The notes: generated by a model not told the origin, from the letters alone. DNA of 64,000 nucleotides from Seminavis robusta (GCA_903772945.1 CAICTM010000064.1:1-64000), one strand, 5' to 3'. Shown: positions 12,541-22,951, counted from the stretch's first letter. Program-made: numbers and translations.

Positions 12541-13174
12541 GGTGCTGTAGTGTCTCTACTGTAGTGGTGTGTTGACTTTCAATGACTCGACGACTCCACG
12601 GAGATTGCAAAAAGTGAGGTCGTTCGAAAACAGAGGTACAATGCACCTCCACGAATAAGTCTTCTCTTGTTCCACAAGACTCCAACGGTTTAAGTGACAT
12701 TTTTTGAATTCGGCACTGTGTACCTTACTGTACAGTTAGCGAAGTCTTGTGGGGAAAAATTGTACTCTACTTTACCAGTAACCTGGATTTTCCCATACCC
12801 CACCCCTTTGAAGGGGGCCATAATAAATCTTTCATTCACAAAAAAGACACGACTCATCAGTCAGCCCACTCCGAAGCCGTCTTTTCATCGCCCACCATCA
12901 TCTTTTAACAAACACACCAATGTACCGGTACGGTACGGTAGCATTCCGTTTTCAAAGCCACGAACAACGATAAGAGAGATGCGCAAACGTTGATATGAAC
13001 ATAGACCCAATAACCAACAGCAAACCTCAAGGCTCCTGAAGTTCGTGAGCTTGTCGCATTCGAACCATCCCCAGAGTTTCGAAATCTGAACATCTGAACT
13101 CGAAGAAGTCAGAGTTTGGTTCAAATTACTGGACTATTAAATTTCGCGACATCCACGCTCCCGAAGAGAAGAAG
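12541..13174. other. Transposon end and upstream region of the 13175 gene
   Basis: No supported gene. The stretch contains palindromes (CCCCTTTGAAGGGG at about 12805; AACTGTACAGTT-like near 12730) and a cluster of the TACCGGTA/TACGGTA motif at 12919-12940. It is copied in the left arm (about 304-930) with several small indels. Part of it must be the promoter of the membrane-protein gene. Confidence 0.5.
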
Positions 13175-16051
13175 ATGGGAAGGCAAAGCAACATCAGCAT
13201 CGGCTCGAGTGTTCCGGGTGATGGGTCAAGCCTGAATCCAAACGAGCCGACAAGCCGTGTATCACGCTCGAGAGAGAACAGCAACATCAGTGAATTGCCC
13301 CGAACCCCAGCCCCTGGGGACAATGCAATAAAGCAGGCAATAAAGCAGAGGAGGGCTAAACAGAAGATGGAAACTGGCCCTTCTACAAGTGAATCTCCGC
13401 CTCCTCAATCCCCATCAACGAAAAGACCACGCGGAAACGGCTTGGAGGACACCAAATTCAGACGTCAAACCCCAGCTGAAGTGCTACCTGGAGCACTTGA
13501 CTCAGTCTCTTCCCTTCCTCACTCACAACGAACCGACCCAGCAATGGTGGTTGCTCCTCCTCCGGTGTTGGACACTGCCAACCCAACACCGCCAGCCAAT
13601 GAAGTGTTAGAAGTCACAGCAGTTGCTACATTGGTAACTCCTGGGGAAGAAATAGATGAGGAAGCCATTCGTCAACAGGCAGAAAAAGATGCAGAAGAAC
13701 GTCTACTATCCAATGTAGCCAGGGCAGAAGTTGTAACAACAAATCCGGACAAAAGAGATGGCGAGGACGAACATTCCAACCAACAAAGGCTGATTCTGTT
13801 TGGAATTGGGTTTTTGCTCCTTGTTGTCGTAGCAGTGGTGCTGGCAGTGTCACTTACACGAAAGGAAGTCATCATTACCGTGGAACCCTCTGCAGCACCC
13901 ACTACTCTTGTGCCATCTGCAGTTCCCTCCATGGCACCATCCTTCTTCACCAATGACTTTTGCAGAGGATCACATGAAATGCAAGTTAACACAGTTGTAA
14001 GAGATGCTACATCACGCAACACATTGGATGAGAGTGTGGCTACATGTGGAGATATTAGGAGCAATGGCAGAGGCCAGTGGTTCAACGTGAAAGGAAATGA
14101 CGCTTGGTTACGTGTTCATACCTGTGGTAGTGGTACCAACTATGATACACAACTTTCAGTCTACCAGGGAGGAGCAGCCTTTGATGGGCATCCTTGTGAT
14201 GCTGCAGTCTGCGTCGCTGGCAGCGACCAGTATGACTTTTGTGGTGATAAGAGCTATGTGCAATGGTTTGGACAGGCTCATACAGAATATCTTGTCCTGG
14301 TTCATGGATACAGGTTCTACACTGGAGACTTTGAGATGGAAATACTGGAAGAAAAAAATGGACAGTGTGAGGGTGCTTTCAACATTTCGCAACCCGTGTT
14401 TAACGGCCGTGGAAGTTTTGTGATTGAAAGTTCCATGCAAGGAGCCGAGCTGTTGGACTCAGACCTGCTGCCTGACTGCGATGACAATTCACAAAAACCT
14501 TCTGGCATTGGCGTTTGGTACGCAATTGATGGACAGGATGACTCCCCTTCGTTATACATTGGATCTGGGTTGAACGTTGCTGTTTACAAGGGTTCTTGCA
14601 GCAGGCTAAGCTGCGTACATGTTGACGACTTCGACGAGTTTGATCGTGAAGAAGGAGTGACATTTTATCTTCTGGTCTACGGCAACACTACAGCAACAGA
14701 AACCAGCTTTGAATTGTCGATCACGTGGGCACAGGCGGGTTTCTCTTTCCGGACACCAGATAATGCATATTGTGAAGCCGTGTCAAACAATGAAACGTTC
14801 GCTCTTGAGCCGAACCAGGTTGGTTTCCAAGCCTGGACGCCAACAACACGTTTTGGGTTGGATACTGCACCCAGCTGTGGTGACCAGGTGTGGCACACAT
14901 CAAGTGGTCTTTGGTATTCGGCTGTTGGCACTGGAAGGGCCATGACTGTGTCCACCTGCCCAAATGTGACTGCTGAGACACCTGACTTTGGACGAGATTT
15001 CTTGGATACACAAATCTCAGTGTATACAGGATCCTGTGATAGCTTGGTTTGCGTTGATGGCAATGACCAATTCTGTGGAGACCAAAGTGCAGTTTCGTGG
15101 TTTACAGAGGCAGGGGTCGAGTACCTCATTCTTGTTCACGGTTATGACAGCAGGGAAGGTTATTTTGAAGTATGGTATGATGATGCTGTGCCCGATCTGT
15201 CTCCCAGCTGTCAAGTGGCCATCACAATCTCAGCTGATGGAACTTCAAATTTAGGAAGTACAATCTCCAACAATGATACACAATCCATTGCATTTTGTGG
15301 GTTTGGTGGTGGTGGAGGAGAAGAAGGCAGTCCTGGCTCATGGTATCAAGCAGTTGGAACAGGCCAAACCTGGACTGCTTCAACCTGCTCCTCCAACACT
15401 GGCTTTTCAGCTCGGGTTTCTGTCTACGAAGGAGCTGCAGACTGCTCTTACATTGCATGTCTGCCGACTTCAGCTTCGGAGTCGTCGCCCTGTGGTGATC
15501 AAAATGCCGTGACATGGAGAACTATCCCAAACCAAACTTACTACTTTCTCATTCATGGTCAGGATCCATCAGCTTCTGGTGATTTTGTCTTTACTCTGGA
15601 AGAAACAAGTTCAAACGATAACTGCGAAGGTACTATTGGTCCTTTGACTGTGGATGATGGATTGACTACCTTTGGTTCAACAAGAAGTGCTACTTTTGAC
15701 GATTATGTGCCCACCTGCGGAAGCGAAGGGCGGGGCACAACAGGTCGTGGCCTCTTTTACTCCTTGATTGGCACCGGGGAGAATATCACTGCCTCCACCT
15801 GCTCGCCCTACACCAACTTTGACATGAAGATTGCAGTCTACTTTGGAAGTTGTATTGATCTACAATGTGTTGCTGTCAAGCCAAGTGACTGTGAAGTGAA
15901 CGAAGACGGTGCCACATATTTTGGAATGTCTATTACCTGGCCATCACAACCAAATGATTTTTACTACTTGCTAGTGCAGGGCCAGGACGAGGAAACGGGA
16001 AACTTTGGCTTGGAAGTGTTTACGGCGGCTTTTGACTTGTCAGAAGGGTGA
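13175..16051 (+). CDS. Type II membrane protein with five repeated Cys-rich extracellular modules
   Basis: The protein has 958 aa. The first about 205 residues are polar and disordered, with a KRPR-like basic patch. A single membrane span follows at about 206-227 (LILFGIGFLLLVVVAVVLAV), then a PSAAPTTLVPSAVPSMAPS linker of the Pro/Ser type common in diatom surface proteins. Residues about 258-950 form five tandem modules of about 130 aa, starting near 258, 393, 530, 672 and 815. Each has a pattern like C-E, then G-L-W-Y-S-x-x-G-T-G, then S-T-C, D-T-x-I-S-V-Y-x-G-S-C, C-G-D-x-x-x-V-x-W and Y-x-x-L-V-H-G-Y. The modules resemble jelly-roll-type surface domains, but I cannot name the family. The protein is probably at the cell surface or in the endomembrane lumen. 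The first 46 codons lie in the inverted duplication. Confidence 0.88.
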   Translation: MGRQSNISIGSSVPGDGSSLNPNEPTSRVSRSRENSNISELPRTPAPGDNAIKQAIKQRRAKQKMETGPSTSESPPPQSPSTKRPRGNGLEDTKFRRQTPAEVLPGALDSVSSLPHSQRTDPAMVVAPPPVLDTANPTPPANEVLEVTAVATLVTPGEEIDEEAIRQQAEKDAEERLLSNVARAEVVTTNPDKRDGEDEHSNQQRLILFGIGFLLLVVVAVVLAVSLTRKEVIITVEPSAAPTTLVPSAVPSMAPSFFTNDFCRGSHEMQVNTVVRDATSRNTLDESVATCGDIRSNGRGQWFNVKGNDAWLRVHTCGSGTNYDTQLSVYQGGAAFDGHPCDAAVCVAGSDQYDFCGDKSYVQWFGQAHTEYLVLVHGYRFYTGDFEMEILEEKNGQCEGAFNISQPVFNGRGSFVIESSMQGAELLDSDLLPDCDDNSQKPSGIGVWYAIDGQDDSPSLYIGSGLNVAVYKGSCSRLSCVHVDDFDEFDREEGVTFYLLVYGNTTATETSFELSITWAQAGFSFRTPDNAYCEAVSNNETFALEPNQVGFQAWTPTTRFGLDTAPSCGDQVWHTSSGLWYSAVGTGRAMTVSTCPNVTAETPDFGRDFLDTQISVYTGSCDSLVCVDGNDQFCGDQSAVSWFTEAGVEYLILVHGYDSREGYFEVWYDDAVPDLSPSCQVAITISADGTSNLGSTISNNDTQSIAFCGFGGGGGEEGSPGSWYQAVGTGQTWTASTCSSNTGFSARVSVYEGAADCSYIACLPTSASESSPCGDQNAVTWRTIPNQTYYFLIHGQDPSASGDFVFTLEETSSNDNCEGTIGPLTVDDGLTTFGSTRSATFDDYVPTCGSEGRGTTGRGLFYSLIGTGENITASTCSPYTNFDMKIAVYFGSCIDLQCVAVKPSDCEVNEDGATYFGMSITWPSQPNDFYYLLVQGQDEETGNFGLEVFTAAFDLSEG
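13305..13319. repeat. Hairpin at the outer breakpoint of the duplication
   Basis: CCCCAG, a CCC loop and CTGGGG. Homology with the left arm stops inside the loop (13312/13313, matching 166/165). It lies inside the coding sequence of the membrane-protein gene. Confidence 0.75.
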
Positions 16052-16229
16052 ATGGCGCCGGCTGTGGGCTGTGGTAAAGAGTGAATTTCTTCGGGCAATA
16101 ACGAATCGCTTCGATTCAGTAGGCTACTAGAGAGAGTTTTTGCGTTTGCTCTTTGGATCATCTATCAAAATCCGGTACCAATACCGGTATGTAGGCTGGG
16201 CATGTGAGCGTTTGTGTTCCTTTTCCTCC

Positions 16230-16874
16230 CTAGCAAATCTTGGAGCTGGTTCCTCCGAGCATGGACGAAGAGAGTTGAAGCCAATAGGACGAAGCTATTC
16301 GCACAGGAACCCGCAGAGCCAGCATAGTGTATGTTAGTTTGGCGGCTGCAATGTTCAACAAGATGGCAGGAACCAACGCCAAACCGAACAACACTGTTGC
16401 CCCGACACAGAAGCGCGTGATGCACGCAACTCCGCGCAAGAGCGAGAACCCTTCTTGTGACCCATACAGGCCAGTGACAAACAAAAGCATAAGCTGCAAT
16501 TTAAGGATGGCGGTGGATATTTTGATGGCACCGTGCAAAACGGTGCCTCGTTTTGCTTTGATGACGAATTCAGATACGTAGCGATCTCCTGACTTGTCAC
16601 CTTCCTCGACGACAGCGGCAAAGCGATCTCCTGACTTGTCGTCGAGGACGACGGCGCCACCTTCGGCAATTTCTTCGGAAGTCAATTTTCGTAGCTCAAG
16701 TCGGAGATAGCCAAGAGAGAGACATAGTATGAAAATAGCCAAGGGAAGACAACAAAGGACGCCAATGGCGACAATGGCAAAAACGCCGAAAAAGAGGCCT
16801 GCGCAAACGAAAAGCAACGAGAAGGCGTCAGCGGCGACAAACGCAAACCGCCACAATTCCAAACAACCAAACAA
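16230..16874 (-). CDS. Small multi-span membrane protein, family unknown
   Basis: The open frame encodes about 214 aa with two long hydrophobic segments near the start (residues about 10-60), a charged middle holding a duplicated DKSGDR motif, and two or three further spans (about 125-195). No family is recognised. The frame has no ATG at its start. The ATG-ATG at 16900 lies one frame off (MMGETEEK) and would join this frame if the AAAA run near 16881 had one more base. I suspect a homopolymer read error and a true start at 16900. The gene is convergent with the 13175 gene, 178 bases away. Confidence 0.6.
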   Translation of the reverse strand: MFGCLELWRFAFVAADAFSLLFVCAGLFFGVFAIVAIGVLCCLPLAIFILCLSLGYLRLELRKLTSEEIAEGGAVVLDDKSGDRFAAVVEEGDKSGDRYVSEFVIKAKRGTVLHGAIKISTAILKLQLMLLFVTGLYGSQEGFSLLRGVACITRFCVGATVLFGLALVPAILLNIAAAKLTYTMLALRVPVRIASSYWLQLSSSMLGGTSSKIC

Positions 16875-16900
16875 AGCTTTTCTTCTGTCTCACCCATCAT

Positions 16901-17317
16901 CTCTCTACGTATTGCTTGTCCTTTGTTGACGCAAGTTCCTCCTGTTGCTTGTCTCTCTCGTTGTTTGCCACTGGCAAAGTGTGAGAGAAATCAGTGGAGA
17001 AATCAGTGGAGAAATCCGTTTTTTCGCCTCAACTCCCGCGGGGCTGGCGTCCCCTGCCAACACTGCTTTCCGCGACGACAAGGCCCTGGCAAGAACGAAA
17101 TCCAAATCAAAGAGGCAACGACACTCAACCTGCAATACGAAACTAGAAGAGAGTGCAGAAGCAGGCGCCAGCCACAGCTATCAATGGATCCTGGACCCCA
17201 GGCTAGCTGTCAGTTTCGGATTGGCCTTTGTACATAGACACCGCTAATAAGATACGGTTCCACGACCTGCTGGTTTTGGTGCCTCCATTCTTTCTTTTGA
17301 CATCTTCTTTACTACGT
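16901..17317. other. Intergenic stretch with a short triplicated motif
   Basis: No gene is supported. A short unit (AATCAGTGGAG) is repeated at about 16989-17015. The small open frames on both strands look like chance. It holds the 3' flank of the BTB gene and the 5' flank of the small membrane protein gene. Confidence 0.5.
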
Positions 17318-18805
17318 TTAGTCCTGGATGGCTGCTGTCGTCTTGCCGTTTCTAGCACTACTAGTAGAAGTAGCGGGCCGAAAGAACTTGCACGTTGGTA
17401 TCGACAATTGTGCAGAAGTGGAGGCACACGGCAAGTGCACGGACCAACCCTTCTGAGGAGGAATATGCTTTGCTCGATCCACGGCAGCATCCTCTGACTG
17501 TTCGCATGTCTTCCATTCGTAAAAGGTCGTCCCATTGGCACTGATTTTCCAGTTTGGATCCGTGCGATCTTTCACGAGATAGTATGTTTCCCCGTCGACG
17601 TGACTGTATCGACTGTAGTAGACCAAAGGCGGAAACGATAGATTGCGTTGCTGTGTATACAGTCCGTTGCACTCGGAGTGGCCTGCTCCTTGTACCAACA
17701 CATGTCCCTGATGCTGTTCTCCCTCGGGGGCACTGCGAAGCGTGGCAAACGTGATTCCGTCCCTGGAAGCCAAAAGTGCTTGTTGCATGAAAGCTTCCAA
17801 CAGCAGTTCTTGGCTGACAAATCCAGAAGACATGACGGTTGATTTCAAATCCTCTGGATCAATGCAAGCTAGACGGATGTGGCGTCGGACGAGTTGCTCA
17901 CAAATGACATTCACGTCCGCATCCAAGGTGTCTTGGTTGTAATCTCTCCAATCGAGAAGGCATTGAAACAGGAAGAACTCATCGCATTCTACATCTTCCT
18001 GGAGAATTTCTTCCAGTTGTTCTGGTGGCAAACACACAATTCCGCCACGAGTAGTGCTAGTGGTATTTGTGGTAGTCGATTGTTGCTCCAGCATTGTTTC
18101 TTCCTCGTCCTCTTCGTCTTCCTTGTTGGATGTTTTGGCAGTTGCTGATGGAGAACTTTTCAGTGCCATGTAGGGCTGAATTCGAATAATTTCCATGGCT
18201 GCCGCATACAATTCTGGCGTGGACATGGGATTGGCACCCTTCAAGACAACACACGCCAACGATGGGTCTTCCTGTAAGCGAGGCAACACCAAATCATGAA
18301 CCGCTTCTTGCAGGGCTGGCATGGTGTACGTGTGTCCCAATCGAGCAACACTCATGACATCTTCCATCATGGTGGCGGTATCCAAGTCTTTCCATCGCGT
18401 CGTGGTCAATTGATCGGAACAACAGAATTCCACCAAGGCTTCCAACGTCTTGCTACTACTTCTGCCGTCCTCTCCCAATTCAATTTCGGTTTGATGAGAT
18501 TCGCAAAAGTCTCCGTAGAGCATTCGTTCCAGTACTGGACTGGCACTGGCCAAGACGCAGCGCAAGGCAGGGACACGTACTCCATCCTTGGCAACCAAGT
18601 ACAAATCACGAATCTTGTCATTTTCCAAACAGGCTTGAAGGCGTTCCACTATGGAAGATTTGGGCGTCTTTTTAGGATTGTTGCTGCCTTGGCATTTGTC
18701 TTTCATACGCGTCAGGACAATGTTGCGCTGCGAGCGTTTGCTGTTGTTGCTCCCCGGGATGGCAGCCATGGGAAGGCCCGTAGTAGCAGCGGCGGCGTAG
18801 CTCAT
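17318..18805 (-). CDS. BTB/POZ protein with BACK-like region and C-terminal G-x-G-x3-N-G module
   Basis: The protein has about 495 aa from the ATG at 18805. An upstream in-frame ATG at 18844 would add 13 residues, but these are encoded by the intergenic TACCGGTA-type repeat, so I prefer 18805. A BTB domain spans about 65-182 (DLYLVAKDGVRVPALRCVLA, then ASPVLERMLYGDF). A BACK-like helical region follows to about 345, with an acidic low-complexity insert. The C-terminal module starts at HVLVQGAG with CNGLY, and ends with GWSV and PTCKFF. BTB-BACK proteins commonly serve as substrate adaptors of cullin-3 ubiquitin ligases; that role is inferred here. The paralogue at 27306 has the same layout. 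It is divergent from the cyclase gene. Confidence 0.85.
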   Translation of the reverse strand: MSYAAAATTGLPMAAIPGSNNSKRSQRNIVLTRMKDKCQGSNNPKKTPKSSIVERLQACLENDKIRDLYLVAKDGVRVPALRCVLASASPVLERMLYGDFCESHQTEIELGEDGRSSSKTLEALVEFCCSDQLTTTRWKDLDTATMMEDVMSVARLGHTYTMPALQEAVHDLVLPRLQEDPSLACVVLKGANPMSTPELYAAAMEIIRIQPYMALKSSPSATAKTSNKEDEEDEEETMLEQQSTTTNTTSTTRGGIVCLPPEQLEEILQEDVECDEFFLFQCLLDWRDYNQDTLDADVNVICEQLVRRHIRLACIDPEDLKSTVMSSGFVSQELLLEAFMQQALLASRDGITFATLRSAPEGEQHQGHVLVQGAGHSECNGLYTQQRNLSFPPLVYYSRYSHVDGETYYLVKDRTDPNWKISANGTTFYEWKTCEQSEDAAVDRAKHIPPQKGWSVHLPCASTSAQLSIPTCKFFRPATSTSSARNGKTTAAIQD

Positions 18806-19659
18806 GGTGGCGGCTTTCTTGTACTGGTACCGGTACGTATGCATACATGCGCCATGGTCGACCTTTTGACAACTGGGTCACGAGTTCTTCATGTCACGAG
18901 CATTTTTAAGCCCTCGCTTTTTAGAAGCGCTGGTCACCGAAGCCGCAACTTGCAACAGCACCTACCTACAGTACCACCCTACCAGTACTGCAGCTCACAG
19001 CTCACAGAACGTCTCCCTTGATCCAGAAAAAGTACTGTACCGTATGCATGCATGCATACCGTAGTTGACAACGGGGGTAGTTTGCTCGCCACTGAGTAAC
19101 GTGCACCAATAGGAAATTCCTTGTCAGAGCGTACTGGCATACCGGAGTACAACATACTCCGAGTAACCTCTTTCGCCACTGGCCACGGAGCATTCGATAG
19201 CTTGACGATGTGATGAATCGGGTTTACTATGGATTAGAGAGAGCTAAGATGAGGATGGAGACAGAGCTCAAGGGGAGGGCATGACGCAGGAACGCAAGGC
19301 AGGCAATCAAGTGCGCAAGCAGGGCAACATGGAAACCAAGGAAAGGGGTGAAGGCAGGAGTGCAGGGAGGAGCAAAGGAGCAAGACTAGCGGAAGAGATC
19401 GAGGGCACCACAGTCATCCCAACGCTTGGAAACCTTGAGAGCTGAGACACGGGAGCCTCTCAAACACATTGTCGTGGCACGGGCAAGAGCTTGACGATGG
19501 CGTGAAAACAGTATTGGACCGGGCGAAGCAGGCCCTTGAGAAAACTGCTTTGTCATTTTGCGTGGCTCATCCTCCGAATCCTGCATCAGTTACTTTTTCC
19601 AAATAAAAATTCTTAATAAAAGAGATTTGATCCAAGAGGCCAAGAACTGTATTCGAACC
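18806..19659. other. Divergent spacer between the BTB and cyclase genes
   Basis: No supported gene. It contains GTACCGGTAC-type motifs at 18825-18840, TGCATGCATGCAT near 19045 and a purine-rich tract at about 19240-19380. A 66-aa open frame at 19386-19586 (minus) has no recognisable features. It should hold the promoters of both flanking genes. Confidence 0.5.
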
Positions 19660-22510
19660 ATGCCGGCCGTCCAGGAAGAAGACCCAAGCATCATGGTGGA
19701 CGAAAGCGAATGCATTGACTCAAGCCACGTTGACCGGGCCAAGCCCACAGCTCGTCAGCTGCAGGAAACTGAGGAGAAGAACAAGCTGCTACAACGAAAG
19801 GAGGAGAAAGCCGTTGCTTGCGTTCGTGTTGCTGTCTACTGTGTTGTCATTTGACGGCCATTGCCGTGACATCGGCGGTCTACTTCTACACCAAAAATGA
19901 ACAAGAGAACGACTTTCAAGATGTTTTTGAAACCTACGCGAACAAGTTGGCAGAGTCATTCATTGATTCGGTAGATCGCAAGATTGTGACCATTGGAGGG
20001 CTCTCCACCACTATCACCAACTACGCATTGAGCAATGGTCTGAGCTTTCCCAACGTGACAATTGATAACTGGATCATGTTGGCTGGTCAAACGAGGGTAC
20101 AAGCAGATGCCATCAACGTGGAGTATGCCCCCCCTGGCGACCAAGGAGAATCGACTTGGCTGGGAAGAATACGCCTTTAACCACAAGCAGTGGCAGCAAG
20201 ATCAGTGGAAGGAGGAACTCAAATTCATGGAGTTGCAGAATCAATACTTTGGGTTTGAGGAAGCTGTGATCAAGAATGCTCCCGGTTCAGACGGATCAGA
20301 AAACGAAGAGCCATCGGAGGAAGAGCCATTGGAGGAAGGGCCGCCGGGAGAGAATGAACTACAATCAACACAAGGGCAAGGTACACCTGCTGAGGATGGA
20401 CATCAGCCGCCAGATAGGGCCCTCGAAGAAGCACAAACAGCTGGGGAGGAAGAACTACCCGAGCCGCGGGGCTTCAACAGGCAGATTCTTGGCCCAGGAC
20501 CTCCACCGGAGAGTGGCCCCCCACCACCAATTCCACAGCCACCAGGAAGCGGACCGTATGCACCATTCTGGCATGTAAGTTTTCTGTTGCAGCCCAGCGT
20601 TGCATTATTCGCATGGCCGCCCGAAACACTCTCATCCCATAATGCTTGTGCAATAGATGCCCCCCATCCTTCCTATGCAATTCCTACTGAATAGAGATCT
20701 CTTTTCCCGTCGGGTCGTAGCTGATTCGATCGTCTCTGTGCTCGAAACTCAACACGCGGCACTAGGTCGTGCAGTTGGTGTCCGCGATCCCAGTAACATC
20801 ACACTCGAGGAATTACTTCCGATCAGAATTACAAATGATTACATCCAACGTGGACAATACAGACATGAGTTGCAATTCTTCGCGGGAGATGCTACAACTT
20901 CTCTGATTTACCCTGGAGCAAACAGGACAGTAGCTGGTTTCTTGCTGTCGCCCCTGATGTGGCGCCTAAACTTTGAGAAGATTGTTCCTGAAAATGTTGG
21001 AGGCTTTATTGCTGTAATCAAGAGCAAACAGAGTGAGCCCTTCAGTTATCTCATAGAAGGTCCAAAAGCAACCCACCTTGGGATCCAAGATTCCCATGCC
21101 TCCAACTATGATGACATGTTTGTCTTCCAAGACATGGAAGAAACCTTGCAGGTCCTACACAGCCCCAGGAACCAAGCATTTGACGCCGTGGAAGTTGATT
21201 TTGGGGAATACGTCCTGTACATTTATCCCACGGAAGAACTTGAGAGCCAGTACATTACTAACAAACCAGCAGTGTACGCTTCCAATGTGGCCTCTGTCTT
21301 TTTGTTCACCATCTTGGTGCTGGTCGTGTTTGACTGGCTTGTCACCCGACGACAGCAGGTTGTGTTGAAGAAAGCTGTGGAGTCCCGCGCTCTTATTTCC
21401 ACCCTGTACCCAGAGCAAGTTAGGGATCGTCTGTTTGAAGACGACCCCAAAGGCAATGCTGAAAGGAGAAAGTGGAAGGATCCAGGTGAAGCAGGATTTC
21501 AAGAGGAAAGCACAAAGGCAATTGCAACTCTCTATGAATCCGCAACTATCCTCCTCATGGATCTGGCTGGATTTACCGAGTGGAGTTCAGCTCGTACTCC
21601 TTCAGACGTGTTTGAATTGCTGGAAACAATTTTTCAGAGCTTTTACCGTATCGCGTTGAAGCATGGTGTCTATAAGATTGAGACGATTGGGGATTGCTGG
21701 GTGGGGGTCACGGGAGTCCCTAACCCTCAAGAGGACCATGCTCCCCGGATGGCCAAGTTTGCGGCAGCATGCCAAGTGAGGATGGGACGACTCATTGGGA
21801 ACAAACTCGCTGACCGACTGGGTGCAGATACGGCCAACCTGAAACTGAGAGTTGGGATGCATTCGGGTCCAATCACAGGCGGAATATTGCGTGGAGATAA
21901 AGGCCGTTTCCAGCTTTTTGGAGATTCGATTAACACGGCGTCTCGAATGAAAAGCAATGGAGTTCCTGGAAAGATTCAGGTATCTCAATCCACTGCAGAC
22001 GAGCTGATTCGTCATGGCCATCGAGATTGGTTGACAGAGCGGGAAGACAAGGTTGAGGCAAAAGGCAAGGGATTGATGACGACATACTGGGTGGCTGTGA
22101 AAAGCAGCAAGAACAGCGAAGCAATGCTGTCGTCATTTGCGTCCTTGTTGGACCAAACTGGTGAGAGCTTGGCAGGGTCTGACACCCCATCCAGCATGGG
22201 CGCTGAGCCCGAAGTGGACGTTGATGGGGCCCCGGATGATGAAGAGCTTCTGTATGGAACTGGAAGAAAGGTCGGCACAAAGCAAGGCAACAAGGACCCA
22301 ACGAAACACATTTGGAGTCTGGCTATGAGGGTCAGAAAGTTGTGGGGCAAGGACACGGAGAAGATTTCGCCTGAAACAACCCCCAAGTGCAGTCCCAAGC
22401 ATTCCTCGAAGCAACCTCCAAGACCTGTGGGGAATATGCCCAGTGCTTGGAATGGTTCAGCCTCCAAGGGTTTGAAAATGCCTGAGGCTGTCAACGAGGT
22501 GGAATGCTAG
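19660..22510 (+). CDS. Receptor-type class III adenylyl/guanylyl cyclase
   Basis: It makes cAMP or cGMP at a membrane. The N-terminus (MPAVQEEDPSIMVDESE) leads to a membrane span at about 19805-19890, then an outside domain with an acidic, Pro-rich insert (about 20280-20570). A GT-AG intron (20575-20656) joins PFWH to MPPILPMQF. A second span is at about 21265-21350 (VASVFLFTILVLVVF), followed by a linker (LYPEQVRDRLF). The cyclase domain (about 21540-22100) has both metal Asp (LMDLAGF, ETIGDCW), FGDSINTASRM with its Asn and Arg, and KIETIGD with the Glu typical of guanylyl cyclases. The usual guanylyl Cys before LFGD is Gln, so the substrate is unclear. Two frameshifts sit in homopolymers: ATTTG near 19852 (one T short) and C7 near 20130 (one C too many). 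Both look like read errors. Confidence 0.85.
20575..20656 (+). other. Intron of the cyclase gene
   Basis: 82 bases, donor GTAAGT and acceptor CAATAG, phase 0. It rejoins the frames before and after it. Confidence 0.75.
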
Positions 22511-22951
22511 CATGATATTGGCTCAATTATTATCAGTTTTGTGGTGAGGCACTTCCCGAGACCTCTGCCAAAGGCTGCTTTTGAATGGCGCCAGAGGGGT
22601 GTGTCCTGATTCTACGATGGGGGACACTGCAATTCTCTGGGAGCTTGTGTGGGGCGTATGCATATCGGCAAGGCGAGAGCAAGCCAGCACTACGGTAGTG
22701 AGAGTTGTTCACTTCCTGAAACTACGGTAAGGTATCGTGGATTCAATATATAGATTCCGTTTTTACTTTATTGTTGTCTGCGTTTTGTAGTTTTGTATCG
22801 TAGCCCTTGCTCGAACGGCCTCCCGCTGGATCGTTTTCTCTTGCTCAAAAATGTACCGTAGTGGTGTCTCTGTGACTCTGTGACTCGACTCTCGCTGTCG
22901 GTAGCGTCGCAGTGCTGTAGATTGCCGTTGACTATGTACTTGCTGAATGAA
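22511..22951. other. Convergent spacer between cyclase and methyltransferase genes
   Basis: Nothing gene-like is seen. It contains a TGACTCGACTC-type motif at about 22880 and short ACGGTA motifs. It should hold the 3' ends of both flanking transcripts. Confidence 0.5.

Larger units (their letters stand above)
7916..12850 (+). mobile_element. Decayed DDE DNA transposon, right copy
   Basis: The element carries a long intron-containing transposase gene (8131-11859, plus strand) and a small convergent gene (12540-11935, minus strand). The left side abuts the LTR fossil at about 7915. The right end lies somewhere between 12541 and 13140; a short palindrome CCCCTTTGAAGGGG is at about 12805-12818. 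Terminal inverted repeats and target duplication could not be found, possibly because the left end was lost when the palindrome formed. The 13175 host gene begins soon after. Confidence 0.6.
166..13312. repeat. 13-kb inverted duplication (two 6.6-kb arms)
   Basis: Bases 166-6720 are the reverse complement of about 6720-13312. Matching points are, for example, 303/13175, 2401/11062, 3604/9858 and 5596/7864. The sum of paired coordinates falls from 13478 at the outside to about 13440 at the centre, so the left arm is about 38 bases shorter. The centre (6707-6733) is a hairpin with 11-base arms (GCCAGCGTGGA) and a 5-base loop. The outer breakpoint lies in the loop of a second hairpin at 13305-13319 (CCCCAG, three bases, CTGGGG). 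There is no spacer. It could be a real fold-back duplication or a chimeric long read. Confidence 0.93.

Noticed and set aside
1-13312. Viral genome or Polinton with inverted terminal arms
   Set aside because: No capsid, polymerase B or protease is seen; the arms contain a host gene start, a plain DNA transposon and an LTR remnant.
18296-19021. 241-codon plus-strand frame
   Set aside because: It overlaps the BTB domain on the other strand and has no family features.
22012-22494. 160-codon minus-strand frame
   Set aside because: It is antisense to the end of the cyclase gene; Cys/Ser/Phe-rich shadow.
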